From contig JAUMIR010000002.1 in assembly GCA_030847615.1 (NCBI GenBank), positions 238,843,809-238,907,808 on the forward strand: a stretch of 64,000 bases of DNA, given 5' to 3'. Positions within the stretch are counted from its first letter, which is position 1. Each line of letters opens with the position of its first letter. The position numbers were made by a program, and so were the translations under genes. Shown piece after piece: positions 43,733 to 54,614 of the stretch. The notes under the pieces are model-generated. The model was not told where the DNA came from and did no database searches. It saw only the letters and a list, made by a program, of their open reading frames with translations. The stretch comes from Gambelia wislizenii (Eukaryota; Chordata; Lepidosauria; Squamata; Crotaphytidae).

Positions 43733-44970
43733 TCTCAAAACATGACACATTTAACGGCAGAATTGAAATCTGCCAACAAAACCCGTCTGCTGTGTGATAG
43801 GTTACTTGGTTGAAGGACAACAGGGTAAATTAAGCCCACTTCAGACAGTTTACTGGGGGGGGGGGTAGGACATGCACCCTTAAAAGACATCTCTCTGCCT
43901 AGAAAGGTAGCATGACATTGGCTCGGGTTTTAGTCTTCCCTTCTCTTAGACTTGCTACATATGGTGCCTGGTCCTTCCAGTAACCCTCTGATCTCTGTGA
44001 TCCTCCCCTCCATTTTTAGCTTAATGTTCTTGCTTGAAAACACTTGACTTAGTCTTACCGTCTTGAACAAGAGCCAGCCCTACCATTAGGATGTGTGGGC
44101 CACCTCAGGGAGGAGAACGTGGATGTCATAGAAGGCTGGCAACACATCACTCTTTAATGTTTTTCTGTTGAATTTTTTACTCCCTGGGAGAGATGCTTCT
44201 TGGATTGTCTGCTTCTGGTGACATAACACCTTGGCTAGCCTTGATTGCCTTGTACCTTCATGGGAGAGGGGCCATCATAACCATTCTGTCTCTGGCAACA
44301 AGAAAGGCAATGTTTTGGACCAGCCCTGTGTTCTTCTATGCTCTTGATGGTATTTAAGATCCTTTGATTTTATTTTAATGGCTAAGGGTTTTTTTTTAAT
44401 CTGCTGTGTTTCCAGCTTTTATTACAGGATCCTTGTTGAAATTTAATCTTGATACATGGCATTTTATTGCTTTTATGAGGTTTAGTGCCTGGTGACTTGC
44501 TGCCTCGAGGGCATTCATGTTGAAAGGCGGGGTATGAATCCTGTAAGGAAACAAATAAATATTCAGGAGACACAGCTTTAACACCTGTTTCTATTCTGCT
44601 TCTTGAGCGAACTTGGCTGTTGTTGGTGTGTTTAATAAGCAGACAGCAGGAGATGCATAATTTCACTCAGTACAGATGGCATTAGAAGAGATTCAGGATG
44701 CACCTTCTTACCTCATTGAACTCAATGGAGACTGGCTTCTTGATAGATTTGTATGGGATTACAATATCAGTCAGTGGCACCCAGAGCCTCTCTACCCAAT
44801 TTTCCCAGTCAGCAGTGTCCTAAAACACAAGACAAAGGAATGGATCCTTTTGATGTCACAAAGGTGGGCCCTAGTGGGCTCTCGTGATATCACCTCCAAT
44901 AGTTGATGGAGGGGGGACAACACATAGAAATGCTTCTATAGAAATGGGCATGAGGACAATTTGAATAAAT
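43733..44970. other. Unassigned; short retroposon-like tail at 44500-44575
   Basis: AAAGGCGGGGTATGAATCC and CAAATAAATA near 44522-44570 resemble an L2-type SINE tail. The rest is unassigned. Confidence 0.4.
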
Positions 44971-44974
44971 GGCA

Positions 44975-45076
44975 TCTTTTATGAGTGCTTCAGTTGTGTA
45001 TTCTTGCATGGCAGGGGGTTGAACTAGTTGGCACTTGTGGTCCCTTTTGATCCTAACATTCCGTGATTCTGTGAAA
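44975..45076 (+). mobile_element. CR1 3' end
   Basis: TGTGTATTCTTGCATGGCAG, GGGGGTTGAACTAGTTGGCA and CCGTGATTCTGTGA in order; the plus-strand CR1 3' terminus. Confidence 0.85.
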
Positions 45077-45114
45077 CGATTCCAGAATTTGGGTAAAACC
45101 CAGCTAACTAGGTA

Positions 45115-45305
45115 CCCATCCACACTACAGAATTATTGCACTGTGATTCCACTTTAACTGCCATGGCTGTATTCCTATGAAATCCTGGGATTTGTAATGG
45201 AGGGAGGGGCCTTTAGAATCCTCAGTAGGAGAGCTCCTCTAGTGTGCCACCTTAAACTACAAACCCCAGGATTCCATATAATATAACTGTGTACTGTGTA
45301 GGGGT
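45115..45305. mobile_element. Family Z hairpin MITE
   Basis: CACACTACAGAATTATTGCA, TTTAACTGCCATGGCTGTAT, ATCCTGGGATTTGTAATGG and the inverse arm CTACAAACCCCAGGATTCCA. Confidence 0.8.
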
Positions 45306-45712
45306 GATAGGGAATTTGTCAATACCAACCAGGAAAAAAAGATTTTTTCTGGCAATTGGGTAGAGGTTGCAAATGTATCCAGTAGACGCAAAAGTTCTTG
45401 CCTTTCCCTTTAGGGTAAGGATGGGCAATCGCCAGGGGTTGCGTAGCTGCATTGGTCCCCTGCTGGACCTTGGAGGGCTGTTTCCCCCTGTGGCACAGTG
45501 TCTGTCATGCCCCCCTTGCATATTTTTAATTCTTAAAAATTCTTCCATTTTTGGATAAAAACACCCACAGGAGCCCCCAAAACATGACAAAATTGCACTC
45601 TCACAGTGTGTTGGGGCAATTTTGCCATGTTTTGGGGCCTTTCTGGGCCAGTTTTAAACCCAGGAGAGATTTTATCTAACCATGAAGTGAAATAGGAGCT
45701 GACTTCCAGTTT
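45306..45712. other. Unassigned
   Basis: Two similar TTTTGGGGC and ACATGACAAAATTGC / GGCAATTTTGCCATGT words form a loose inverted pair near 45585 and 45615. Confidence 0.35.
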
Positions 45713-46060
45713 CTCTCTCTCTCTCTCTCTGGCTTTTCTTTGCAAACGAAGATTCAGGAAGGACTCATCCCACGCTTTCTGTAAGCGCGCTGATGACTAA
45801 AAAGGCCAATCCGAGATAAACAAGTCCGGTTGCAGAAAGCACAGCAGAAGGTCTCCTTGGGTGATGTTTTTGGGTTGTGGTTCTTTCTGCGTTGTTGTTT
45901 CTCTTCAAGACTTGTTCATTGTGAGTTCTCAAATAAGGCTGCAGCATTGTGGATAGTGCGTCTCCATGCCTCCCGATGTGAGGCCAGGGCGGACCACTGT
46001 TGGTGATAAATTTGGCCGAGCCTGAGATGTTGTTTCAGGGAGTCTTTGTATCGCTTTTAA
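45713..46060 (-). mobile_element. LINE ORF2 C-terminus with (GA)n tail
   Basis: (CT)n at 45713-45731 on plus is the tail; then GGCTTTTCTTTGCAAACGAA and the SRIGL finger region as in the other copies, ending near AGTCTTTGTATCGCTTTTAA. Confidence 0.9.
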
Positions 46061-46710
46061 ATGTGGCAAAATTGCTCCCCACACACTTTAGGTATTGTGA
46101 GGGCAGCATTTTTAGTAAATAAACAAATACCCCACAAGTATTTGGGGGACTCTTGGGGCCTCAAAAACAGCCTTGTAGGCCACATGGAGCCCAAGGACTG
46201 CACTTCCCCCATCCTTGCACTGGGCTTGCATCCTGTGTGGCCTGACTTGTAGCACGCATGGCTTTGGGGGAGTTGTTTGAGGTCCTGTGAAGCTGCTGGG
46301 TCTCATGGAAGCCTCACCATCAGCCCCTAGTGAATTCCCCCCACCTGGGCTTGGCATCACTGCTGCCAGGGGCTTACACAAGAAGGGTCATAAGTGACAG
46401 CGCTGGTGCGCCATTGCCTGCCTGGCTGCAAATGATGCATGCACTCACCATCACTCTTTCCTCATATTTCCCCCTTACTCTTAGTGTTTTGGTGTACTGA
46501 CATTGCACAGGTGCAACACACCTACAAACATGTTTTCATTCCGCCTGAGAGCCCTGGTCCCACTAGAGAACAGGTGGAGATGGGTGCCCAGGTATTAAAG
46601 CCACCTCAGAGACAAAAATCAAAATTTCTCCTCCTGTGCCACTTACCCTGAAATTTAATTCCCTGCTTGGAGATCCAGAGGAGTACAGTTGATTCCCTGA
46701 GAACTGGTAA
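46061..46710. other. Unassigned
   Basis: No gene or family recognised. Confidence 0.4.
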
Positions 46711-46962
46711 CCCTAACACTATGCAGTTTGATACCATTCTAAGAAATCCTGCCATTTATAGTTTTGTGAGGTACTTAATTTTTTTTCCTGCTAGAGAAAG
46801 TTGTAGTATACCACCACCACCCCTGGAACTACAGTGTTAGAGCTCTCTAGCAGAGAATTCCTAATACCCCAGCAAGCTCCAAATCCCAGAATTCTGTAGG
46901 ATGGAGATATGGCAGCTAAAGTGACATCAAACTGCTGTAAGGGTCTACTCATATTGTCTATA
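46711..46962. mobile_element. Family Z hairpin MITE, diverged
   Basis: ACACTATGCAGTTTGATACC and the inverse-like GTGACATCAAACTGCTGTAA near the ends, with CAAATCCCAGAATTCTGTAG inside. Confidence 0.75.
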
Positions 46963-47282
46963 ATGGGCAGCACTCCACATTATCTGAACAGGCCCCCCCA
47001 TAAGGTTTACAGTGTTTGGGCGAGCTGTTACGTTGGAGGTGCTGCTGCTATTGTCATTACAGGACCCATGATTGTGTGAGGGTGAATGGATCTTTGGTGA
47101 ATAAAATATTCAAGATGAACAAAGAATACAGTATATGTAAGAGCTGCTTTGTGGGAGCCCAGGGACAATTGCCCCAATTAAAGGTGACAACATGTACAGC
47201 TGTGAACGATGTAAAAAGTAAGTCCCTGGTAGCTCTTTTCCAGTCTTGATTCCAATGAGCTTCTCCTCTCCTCTCCTCAAGG
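46963..47282. other. Unassigned
   Basis: No gene seen. Confidence 0.35.
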
Positions 47283-47370
47283 ATGTGCCCTGTGGGGTGC
47301 CGTGGGGTTGGACTAGATGGCCCTTGTGGCCTCTTCCAACTCTGTGATTCTGTGAAATTCTGTGAAATTC
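47283..47370 (+). mobile_element. CR1 3' terminus
   Basis: GGGGTTGGACTAGATGGCCC, then CTCTTCCAACTCTGTGATTC and the tandem TGTGAAATTC-type end. A short, clear 3' stub. Confidence 0.93.
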
Positions 47371-47977
47371 CCCCTTACACTCTGGCGGGTCTGCAAACAG
47401 GTGTGGCAGTTCCCAGAAATGGGAAATGTTATCTCACTGGGCTGCAATTGCCAGAATGCTCTACTCAGTCTGGTCAATAACTTTTCCAGGTCTGGGGAAC
47501 CTCTATGATATTACTGTATAGGCAAATAGAACTGCTATTGCAGTAGGCTGGCTGGAGATTTCTGTTTGAGCACAGAACATCTGAGGAATTTAATTAGAAA
47601 GACAAAGAGATTAGGTGTAGCAATGTTTTCTGGGGGACAGAGCAGGTCAGCACACTTCCCCATGAGACCTATAAGAAAACATGAACGTAGATGGTTAGAG
47701 GAAGCTTTGTTTCTAATACTCCCCATAAGGATGAAGGAAGCTTTTTTGGTGACATAATTGCTAAACAATGGTATCATTGCTGGAAGCATAAGAACTACCT
47801 GCAAACATGAACAACAGGCTTCAGGCAGTCTCTGATAGAATTGTGCACTCTCCTGGCATAGCATATGACTGATACCTCTTTGGTAAGAGGTCCTCTGGGG
47901 GTTGGTGCCTTAAAGCAATGGAAGCATAAACTACCGTTAATTTCACAATGATTTTGGACATTCAAAAAAGGAGGAAA
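47371..47977. other. Unassigned
   Basis: No gene seen. Confidence 0.4.
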
Positions 47978-48370
47978 GTATGGTGTGGTGGTTAGGGTGC
48001 TGGACACCAATGCTTGGACTTCAGAGATCCTGCTTCTAGTCCCCATTTAGGATGCTTCCAGACTAGAGAAATAATCCAATTTGAAACTGCCTTATTTGCC
48101 TTTCTATGGAAACCTGAGAATTGTAGTTTGGTGAGGCACCAGTCCTCTTTGGCAGAGAAGGGTAAAGACCTTGTAAAACTACAAATCCTAGGATTCCATA
48201 AGAAGGAGCCCTGGCAAATCATCCAGTTATAAAACTGGATTATTTGTGTAGTATGGATTTGGCCTAAGACACAAAACTCACTATATGACCCTGGGCCCAA
48301 CTGTTCACTATTTCAGTCTGACCTACTTCACAGGGTGTATGTTGTAAAGATAAAGTGGGGAAGGCATACC
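47978..48370 (+). mobile_element. CORE/MIR-like SINE split by a hairpin MITE
   Basis: Head TATGGTGTGGTGGTTAGGGT to CTAGTCCCCATTTA at 47978-48049; body resumes at 48265 with ATATGACCCTGGGCCCAAC and CTACTTCACAGGGTGTATG, the core-like words also seen in the SINE at 63090-63310. Confidence 0.8.
48050..48264. mobile_element. Family Z hairpin MITE inside the SINE
   Basis: AGAGAAATAATCCAATTTGA and the inverse-like AAACTGGATTATTTGTGTAG arms, AATTGTAGTTTGGTGAGGC inside. Flanking trinucleotides TTA and TAA. Confidence 0.85.
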
Positions 48371-48627
48371 CTACAAGGGCCACACAGTAGTCAGGATGGC
48401 CTTGGCTGTTCCTTTGCATTCATGGTTTCTCTGGCCTTATTCACAATGGGAAAAAAGTCTCTGGACGTATTAAGACTTTCCAGTTCTTTTTGTTTAATTT
48501 TACCTGCATGTTCATGGATTTTCAGCCAAATTCTTTCTTGAAATATCCCAGGTTCCCCTCACTCCCCCCTCTCTTGTGTTCTTCCTCCTTTACCTTCCAC
48601 TGTGCACATTTTATATATCTAGACTCA
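48371..48627. other. Unassigned
   Basis: No gene seen. Confidence 0.35.
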
Positions 48628-48849
48628 GGCTGCTGCCACACTACAGAAATAATGCAGTTTGATACCACTTTAACTGCCATGGCTCAGTGCTTTGGGATTC
48701 TGGGATTTGTAGTTTTGTGAGATATTTCGCCTTCTTTGTCACAAACCTCTGGTGCCACAATAAACCACAAGCCTCCGGATTCCACAGGATTGAGCCATGA
48801 TCGTTAAAGCGATATCAAACTGGATTATTTCTGCAGTGTGTCAGCAGTC
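48628..48849. mobile_element. 222-bp hairpin MITE (family Z) with TCA flanks
   Basis: Ends GGCTGCTGCCACACTACAG and inverse CTGCAGTGTGTCAGCAGTC; TCA on both sides (48625-48627, 48850-48852), a possible 3-bp target duplication. Exactly the same length as 13735-13956. Confidence 0.9.
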
Positions 48850-48994
48850 TCAGGGAATGTTTCAGAAATGAACTTTCACCAATTTCCAGTGAGCCCATTT
48901 GAATTATTATACTAGTTAAGCATTAGGATGATTTTCTTTTATTGCTGGGATTCTTCTTCCCCTTGCTTGATTTGTGTTGAATCTGTTGTCCTGG

Positions 48995-49573
48995 TGTTAA
49001 GGTCTATCTGGGTAATCATAAAGAAATCTCAAAGCCAAGGTTCAATTGTATTCAGATGACTTTTATTCTCTGCTAGCAAAGAGTAACACAGGGCATAAAC
49101 CGCCATGCTGTGTTCCCCAAAACAAGGCACACATATCTTTTTATTACAGAGAAACAAAACCTAAAAATCCAAGGCACTGCGCATGTGTATTATAGTAGTT
49201 ACCAGGCAGATTCCAATTTTAGAAAACCTTTTGAAACAGAAATCATTTCTCAGCTCTCTGTGTCCAGTTTCTATTTTTGATACCTCAAGGCAGCCAAACT
49301 GGGCAGTGCGCCCAGAAAAAGATAACACTTCCTAGGCTGAATGACCCATTGTTTCTGATTCTAATAAACAAGACAAACCATATTATTTGTTTCAAGCAAA
49401 GCATCTTATCTATGTGTCTGGGCTTCTGGCCAAGCTGGATCAAGTATAGTTATATTTCTCAGCTTTCTCTGACACAGACATATTTTGGCAGACTAGGTCT
49501 TTTGCTCTACAGACTCAGTATAACAAACTTTTGGGAAATCAATACAGACAGACCCTCTCACTGGGAACAATCA
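48995..49573 (-). mobile_element. Solitary LTR, probably endogenous retrovirus, 579 bp
   Basis: Read on the minus strand it starts TG and ends CA. It has a TATA-like AATAAAAAGATATG and, about 80 bp downstream, a polyadenylation signal in GAGAATAAAAGTC, followed by a short U5-like region. That order (U3, TATA, R with AATAAA, U5) is LTR architecture. No internal gag, pol or env sequence lies on either side, so it would be a solo LTR left by recombination. A target duplication was not found, so the limits are approximate. Confidence 0.6.
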
Positions 49574-49579
49574 CTATGA

Positions 49580-50120
49580 GCTTATCTACATGGGCAATAT
49601 ACCCTGTCTTGCACCCATCTTAGAGACCTTCATTCCTGACGATGCAGGGCTCTTGTACCGTTGTGCCCCCAGGCAGTTGTCACAATCCCTAAGGAGGGCA
49701 AAGATGAGGGTAAGGCAAGGGAAAGGCAGAGTAGGGCCCATTACAACATGTTTTTTTTTTAAAAAAATCTGCTTTAATCCACTGCCTCTGGGGAAAAATG
49801 GATTGGGCCCTGTATCAGCACAGGAGCCCATTCTGGCCTGCCTGCTTATTGCTTCAGGTGCCCTCAGCCTCGCTCTTCCACAGCAGGGAGGAGTCCAAGG
49901 CTGGTCGCATGCAAGGGGCCTCAGTTACATGTTGCTGGCCAGCTTTCTCCCTTCAGAGAGAGTGAACAAGGTGCTAGTAGCGGCACCTGCAGTGATGGGC
50001 CAGCATGTCCGTCTGGACTTTCTCCCTTTTCATGGAGGGAATTGGGGGAGGAATGGGCTCGATCTGCGGGCAGGATACACTGGTGGGGAGCTGGCGTGTT
50101 TCCTGGCAGCAGTCATCAAA
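49580..50120 (+). mobile_element. DNA element, family B, uninterrupted copy
   Basis: Begins GCTTATCTACATGGGCAATA and continues TACCCTG, aligning across the site where the mariner sits in the copy at 11089-12928. Shared landmarks include AGTAGGGCCCATTACAACAT, GCTTTAATCCACTGCC and GGTGGGGAGCTGGC. The 215-codon open frame over it is not conserved in frame between the two copies. Confidence 0.75.
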
Positions 50121-50460
50121 GGAGATTATCAGACGGGGCAAAAACTGTGTCAGAAGATCCCTAGAAGAACAGGAAGGGAACAGGAAGGGGCACCCTTACC
50201 AGACATTGTCCTCCAGCATACCGGGGGAGTAGCTTGAGCGTTAGTAAGGCATCCCTTTTAATTTGCCACTTCTCCCCATCAATGGAAAAGGGAAGCCTTG
50301 TCTGCAGCAGCACTACGTCCCCAGAACAGCAGAAGGACGCAGTGTCTGGTACGATCTCCCTTTCTGTTTTGTTTTGGTTTTTTTTTTTTTAGCAATCTTC
50401 TAACGTGGTTGGGAATGTTCCCCTGCATTTTTGCACATCCCTCTGCGTCTGATAATCTCC
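50121..50460. mobile_element. DNA element with GGAGATTATCAGAC ends
   Basis: The left end GGAGATTATCAGACG pairs with the right end CGTCTGATAATCTCC, a perfect 15-bp inverted repeat. The interior is not coding. The left end matches that of 20639. Confidence 0.85.
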
Positions 50461-51348
50461 TTAGCTAGTTCTGCTATAACACAAACAGACAAGCTATGGA
50501 GAGGTTTCATTTCCAGAAATACTGGTTTAATTTAAACTGACCTGGGAAGTGGGAATGAAATGTCCTTAGTAATGCCAAGAGTTCCATGGGAATACTTTGG
50601 GATTTGGGAAAACATCATGTAGATTTCCAAAATAAAATCAGTTTGTACAGGAGCAAAACCTAAGATTTTCAGATTTTTTTTTCTTGTCTGAAGAGGCTCT
50701 CTGTTTGTTTTAAAATGCCCTGGATACTCTCTCTCAGCCACATGTTTTTCTTCTATAGAATTGGATGCAGCTGCTGCAAATTTCAGACCTGCTATCGTAA
50801 TTATTTTGATCTCAGGCCAGCAGGAGGCAGCCTGCCTTCTTGCTCTTGCAGAGTCTTGCCCTTCCCAGCAAAAGGAAGAGATTTTGCAACTCTTTGTCAG
50901 AGGTTTGCTTCAATATCCAGTGTGACTGCAATTGCTTTTTGCCCCTTTAACAAAGAGGGTGGTTTCCTTGAAGAGAATCCCTTGGAATAATAGCATCCCC
51001 ATGACTATGAAGTCTCATCCTCTGTCTTTCACAGGCACACAGATTTATCACCCCCTTAATGGAGTTCAGAGTCCCACTCTGTTTCCCCAAAATAATATCA
51101 ATATTGCAAAGAGGGATTCCCAATCCTAAATTTCCTCAGCTTATCTATATAGATCTGTTTGTTTCTGACATTTGCAGAAACCTTAATTTAATACTTAGTT
51201 GTACTGGTTTTCTTCTCTCCACCTCCCTGGGTAGAGGGCTGGGGGTGAACACAGAGCTCATGCAGTGACCTTGGATCCATGAGAAAGCTGTAGTTTTGAA
51301 CAGGATATGATGAAGCATTTTGACTTTATAATAATATATTACATAATA
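50461..51348. other. Unassigned
   Basis: No gene or repeat recognised. Confidence 0.4.
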
Positions 51349-51610
51349 CAGTCAGACCCCCATATTTACAGAATCAATATTTGCAGTTTCACTTTTCTGC
51401 AGGACACAAAACAGAACACATACCATCAAGTCTTCCTAGCAAATGCCTAGACAGACATCCTCTATAAACATTTTCTAGGTCCTCCAAGGTAGCTTGATGG
51501 TATTTTAAACTAGAATTCCCATTTTTCGATGGCATTTGCTGATATCCGTGGTTTTCGGTATCCACGGTAACTCAGGGAACCAAATTCCTGCAGATATGGG
51601 GGTCCAACTG
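51349..51610 (-). mobile_element. Tigger-like MITE, TA-flanked
   Basis: Ends CAGTCAGACCCCCATATTTA and inverse ATATGGGGGTCCAACTG; TA at 51347-51348 and 51611-51612. Orientation opposite to 21746-22037; shares the CTAGGTCCTCC and AATGCCTAGA words. Confidence 0.92.
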
Positions 51611-51612
51611 TA

Positions 51613-53090
51613 TTATAGTTATTGTTGATCATGCACACATTTATATTTGTGCATAAACAAAGACTATTTATACTGATGAATTAAATGCAGTACAGAAATT
51701 TTAAGGATTCTCTACTCAGAATAGTAGTTGTGTGTGTTCTTCCTCATTCATAACTTTTTCCTGGCCTCATCTTTTGGGCACATTCTGATGTTGCTCAGCC
51801 TTGTGTGTCCTGGTTTTCATTTATGAAATTGGAGAATAAGGGAGCAGGACAGCCATATACAGTAACAGCACCTTCAGCAACTTGGAGGAAAGGCAGGATA
51901 TGAATGTAATACATAGATGGGGGTGGGGAAATTAATTAATTAATAAATGAAAGAATCATCCAAGGAATACATTTTTTAAAAAAATAGGATGAGTAAAAAA
52001 AAATTCAGCTGGCTTCTGTATAGTTCTGCCTGCTACTGCTGTTTTTGACCATCAATATTCACAAATCCTCTAAAGAGGCAAGCACATGTGCTTTTTAATG
52101 GGCAGGTGTTTTTAATAGATCCCACATGAGGCTGCAGCTTGGTAAAAGCATGAGCACCATCAAAGGTCTGGGAGGGTAGAATGAGTTTAAAGCCATTTCA
52201 GTCCCAGGCTCTATAGTCCTGATCCCTGGTTGTTACATGGTAACATATTACGGTAACAGATCGTCTCCTCAGCTGGTCTGGGCTTGGTATAATTGATCCT
52301 GTACTCTCCCTACAGTTTGCAACTGCCAAAGGCGGTGGTGGTGTCTTTCTCCTCTTCAGTGAATTATTTCCAGGCTCTCTGCAGAGAGCCACACAGACCA
52401 TGGAGCTCAGAAACACAGTTGCCCAGCCTGCTTCTCCATCCTTTGTTCTCGGAGTCTGTTAGCAAGCTACATGTGTTCAAGACGCAGTGCAAAATCCTTG
52501 GCAGCAAACAATATATGCCGAGAGACAGAGGATACCTCTGAACAGCCAGGGGTTGGGAGTGCTGCTGCGCACAGCTGCAGCACAAGGATGCCATTGGTGC
52601 TGGTGCACAGCTGGAACGCCAAGGTGTTGTCAGCCCGTGAGCGTGGCTGGAATGCAGTGGGGCCTGGAAGCACAGCTGCAGGAAGTCTTGGCTTTGCACG
52701 CACTCCTGCAGAGCTGGAGGACAAAGAACCTCACAGAGTGCAGCTAGATGGCAGCAGCCATATAACCCTGTCTACTTGTGCAGCTGGGATGCAAGCCGTT
52801 GCGTACACATGTGCGCTGCAAGAGGGCAGAAGGTTGCCTAGGGTTAATGTGCAGATCCTGGCCACTTCTCTGAACCAGGTCCAATTGCTTCATACACAAA
52901 CATAGAAAGCCAATCACAACATTAAACAACACGGCTTGGCCGTTAAAGACGTAATCCTATAACCACTTACTTGGGAGTAGGTCCCATTAAAACCTGATGA
53001 AATTTACCTTTGGATAAACATATATGAATTGTGCTTTTAATGGTGATAATAGTGCTAAAGGAAACCCTATACATTTGTGGGGGCCATGAA
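51613..53090. other. Unassigned, no gene supported
   Basis: Frames on both strands at 52364-52905 overlap and show no family resemblance. CAGCTG-rich words recur between 52570 and 52800 (CACAGCTGCAG, CACAGCTGGAA, GCAGCTGGGATGC), a loose repetition of unknown nature. Confidence 0.4.
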
Positions 53091-53091
53091 G

Positions 53092-53160
53092 ATATAGATA
53101 TAGATATAGATACACACACACACATATATGTACACACACACACATACACATACACAGTAT
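53092..53160. repeat. (GATATA)n/(AC)n microsatellite
   Basis: ATAGATATAGATATAGATAC followed by an alternating (AC) tract with TATATG interruptions. The open frame on the minus strand here is low complexity. Confidence 0.95.
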
Positions 53161-53439
53161 ATATTCCACCCAATCCAGTCCTGTATACTTTTGTCCTGGT
53201 TTTGTGGAAGAAAATTATGACACCCATAACTGCTTGGGACATGATTATGAACCTCTACAATAACAACCTTGGTTCTCAGAGCAGCATAGCCAGACCAGAA
53301 ACATCATTTATTTACAGTTTAGCATTGCACATCATGAAACTACAAATGACAGCAATTTTTAAAAAAGAAATTATTGGTCCGATAGTAGCTTTCCCCCCAT
53401 TTCAGGTTTCTTAGGATGTAGAATGTGCCAGCATGTACG

Positions 53440-53725
53440 TGTACCAGGGATGGAAAGAACAGAAACATGTATTTGTTTCCAGGTGGGAAAATGGCTTTCC
53501 TGAAAAAATGGATTTTCACCTAAACGTTAGCAAGAACCTCTTTAGTATAAGAACGGTTCAACAGCAGAATGGACTGCCTTGGAGGGCAGTGGACTCTGCC
53601 ATCTTTGGAGGTCTTTGAACAGAGTGGCTTGAGGGGCATCTTTAAGGAATGCTGTAATTGTGTATTCTTGCATTGTAAGGAGTTGGACCAGACGGCCCTT
53701 GAGGTCCCTTCAAACTCTAGGGGTG
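53440..53725 (+). mobile_element. CR1 LINE 3' end, plus strand
   Basis: Reads NRMDCLGG-type coding words (GAATGGACTGCCTTGGAGGG, TTTGGAGGTCTTTGAACAGA), then GGAGTTGGACCAGACGGCCC and the terminal GTCCCTTCAAACTCT. 5'-truncated. Confidence 0.9.
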
Positions 53726-53930
53726 TAACTAAAGGGGGGAGGGAAGGAATCCAGATGGGATTTGGATTACTTTGCCCTGGAGCTATGGCACATGAAAGTT
53801 GGGCTATTCTGGCCCGGATTTCAGTGCAGCACCTGGCAAAGTCTGAATCTGCATTGGGTTTTTACCTGTTACTCATGCTCTGAATTCTGGGAAAATCAAA
53901 CCCCCAACCAGTGGCTTACTCATGATGGTG

Positions 53931-54140
53931 GGGTGTGCATGCATTCTGCCTTCAGACCAGGTGAGTCCTGCTGTCGGTTTGCTTTTTCCAGGCAATCATG
54001 TGCCAAAAAAGCAAGCCGCCAGTGGGACTCACCTGTTTTAAGGCAGAAAGGGCAGCTTATTCACAGTGATGGGGCATGCACAGATTCTGCTTTCAGACTG
54101 GTCCAGTCCCGCTGGCAGTTTGCTTTTCCCAGGTGATTTC
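53931..54140. repeat. Direct / inverted / direct repeat triplet
   Basis: Unit 1 (about 53943-53993: ATTCTGCCTTCAGACCAGGT, GTCGGTTTGCTTTTTCCAGG). Unit 2 inverted (54002-54047: AAAAAAGCAAGCCGCCAGTG, TTTTAAGGCAGAA). Unit 3 direct again (54084-54133: ATTCTGCTTTCAGACTGGTC, GGCAGTTTGCTTTTCCCAGG). Confidence 0.8.
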
Positions 54141-54614
54141 CCAGGACAACAGGCACTGCTATTTCCCCCCCCCCCTCCATGTTGCTGTTGCCTGGTCTGC
54201 CTTCCTGGTACATAGTGAATGCGTAGTTGTGCACTGGGATGGCAGAGCCAGCGCTGATCGCACAGATGAAGGGGAGAATGGCTGCACCTGTTAGGCAGCG
54301 CTTATCCTGCCTCCCCACCCCTCAAATCCAATGTGGACCCTTTGCCCACACTACAGTTTTCTCCAGAGTTTTCAGGAAACTCCAGAGAAAACCGTGAGTC
54401 TTCCAAAACTGGGTTTTAGGTGGTATACCCCTAATTTGGTTCGGATAGGGCTGTAAGTCATGGAGAACTATCACACCAGATTTGGGGACAATGCAGCACA
54501 TTGTATGGCACTATCAGGCTAGATTCAGGAGCGATTTGGATTTTATTGCCAGTGCAGTCAAGCCCTATGATCCTATGACATTCAGGAAATCCCATCAAGA
54601 ATAATACTAGATCA
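54141..54614. other. Unassigned
   Basis: No gene seen. Confidence 0.35.

Noticed and set aside
44070..44340. Possible hAT-like element starting near AGCCAGCCCTACCATTAGG
   Set aside because: The right-hand partner (ACCAGCCCTGTG) is weak and no target duplication was found.
49590..50237. 215-codon frame on plus
   Set aside because: Covers a family-B element and runs into the next one; indels relative to the copy at 12425-12928 break the frame, so it is not a conserved protein.
52364..52905. Overlapping frames of 111-144 codons
   Set aside because: Both strands open, no recognisable domain, no splice-site support.
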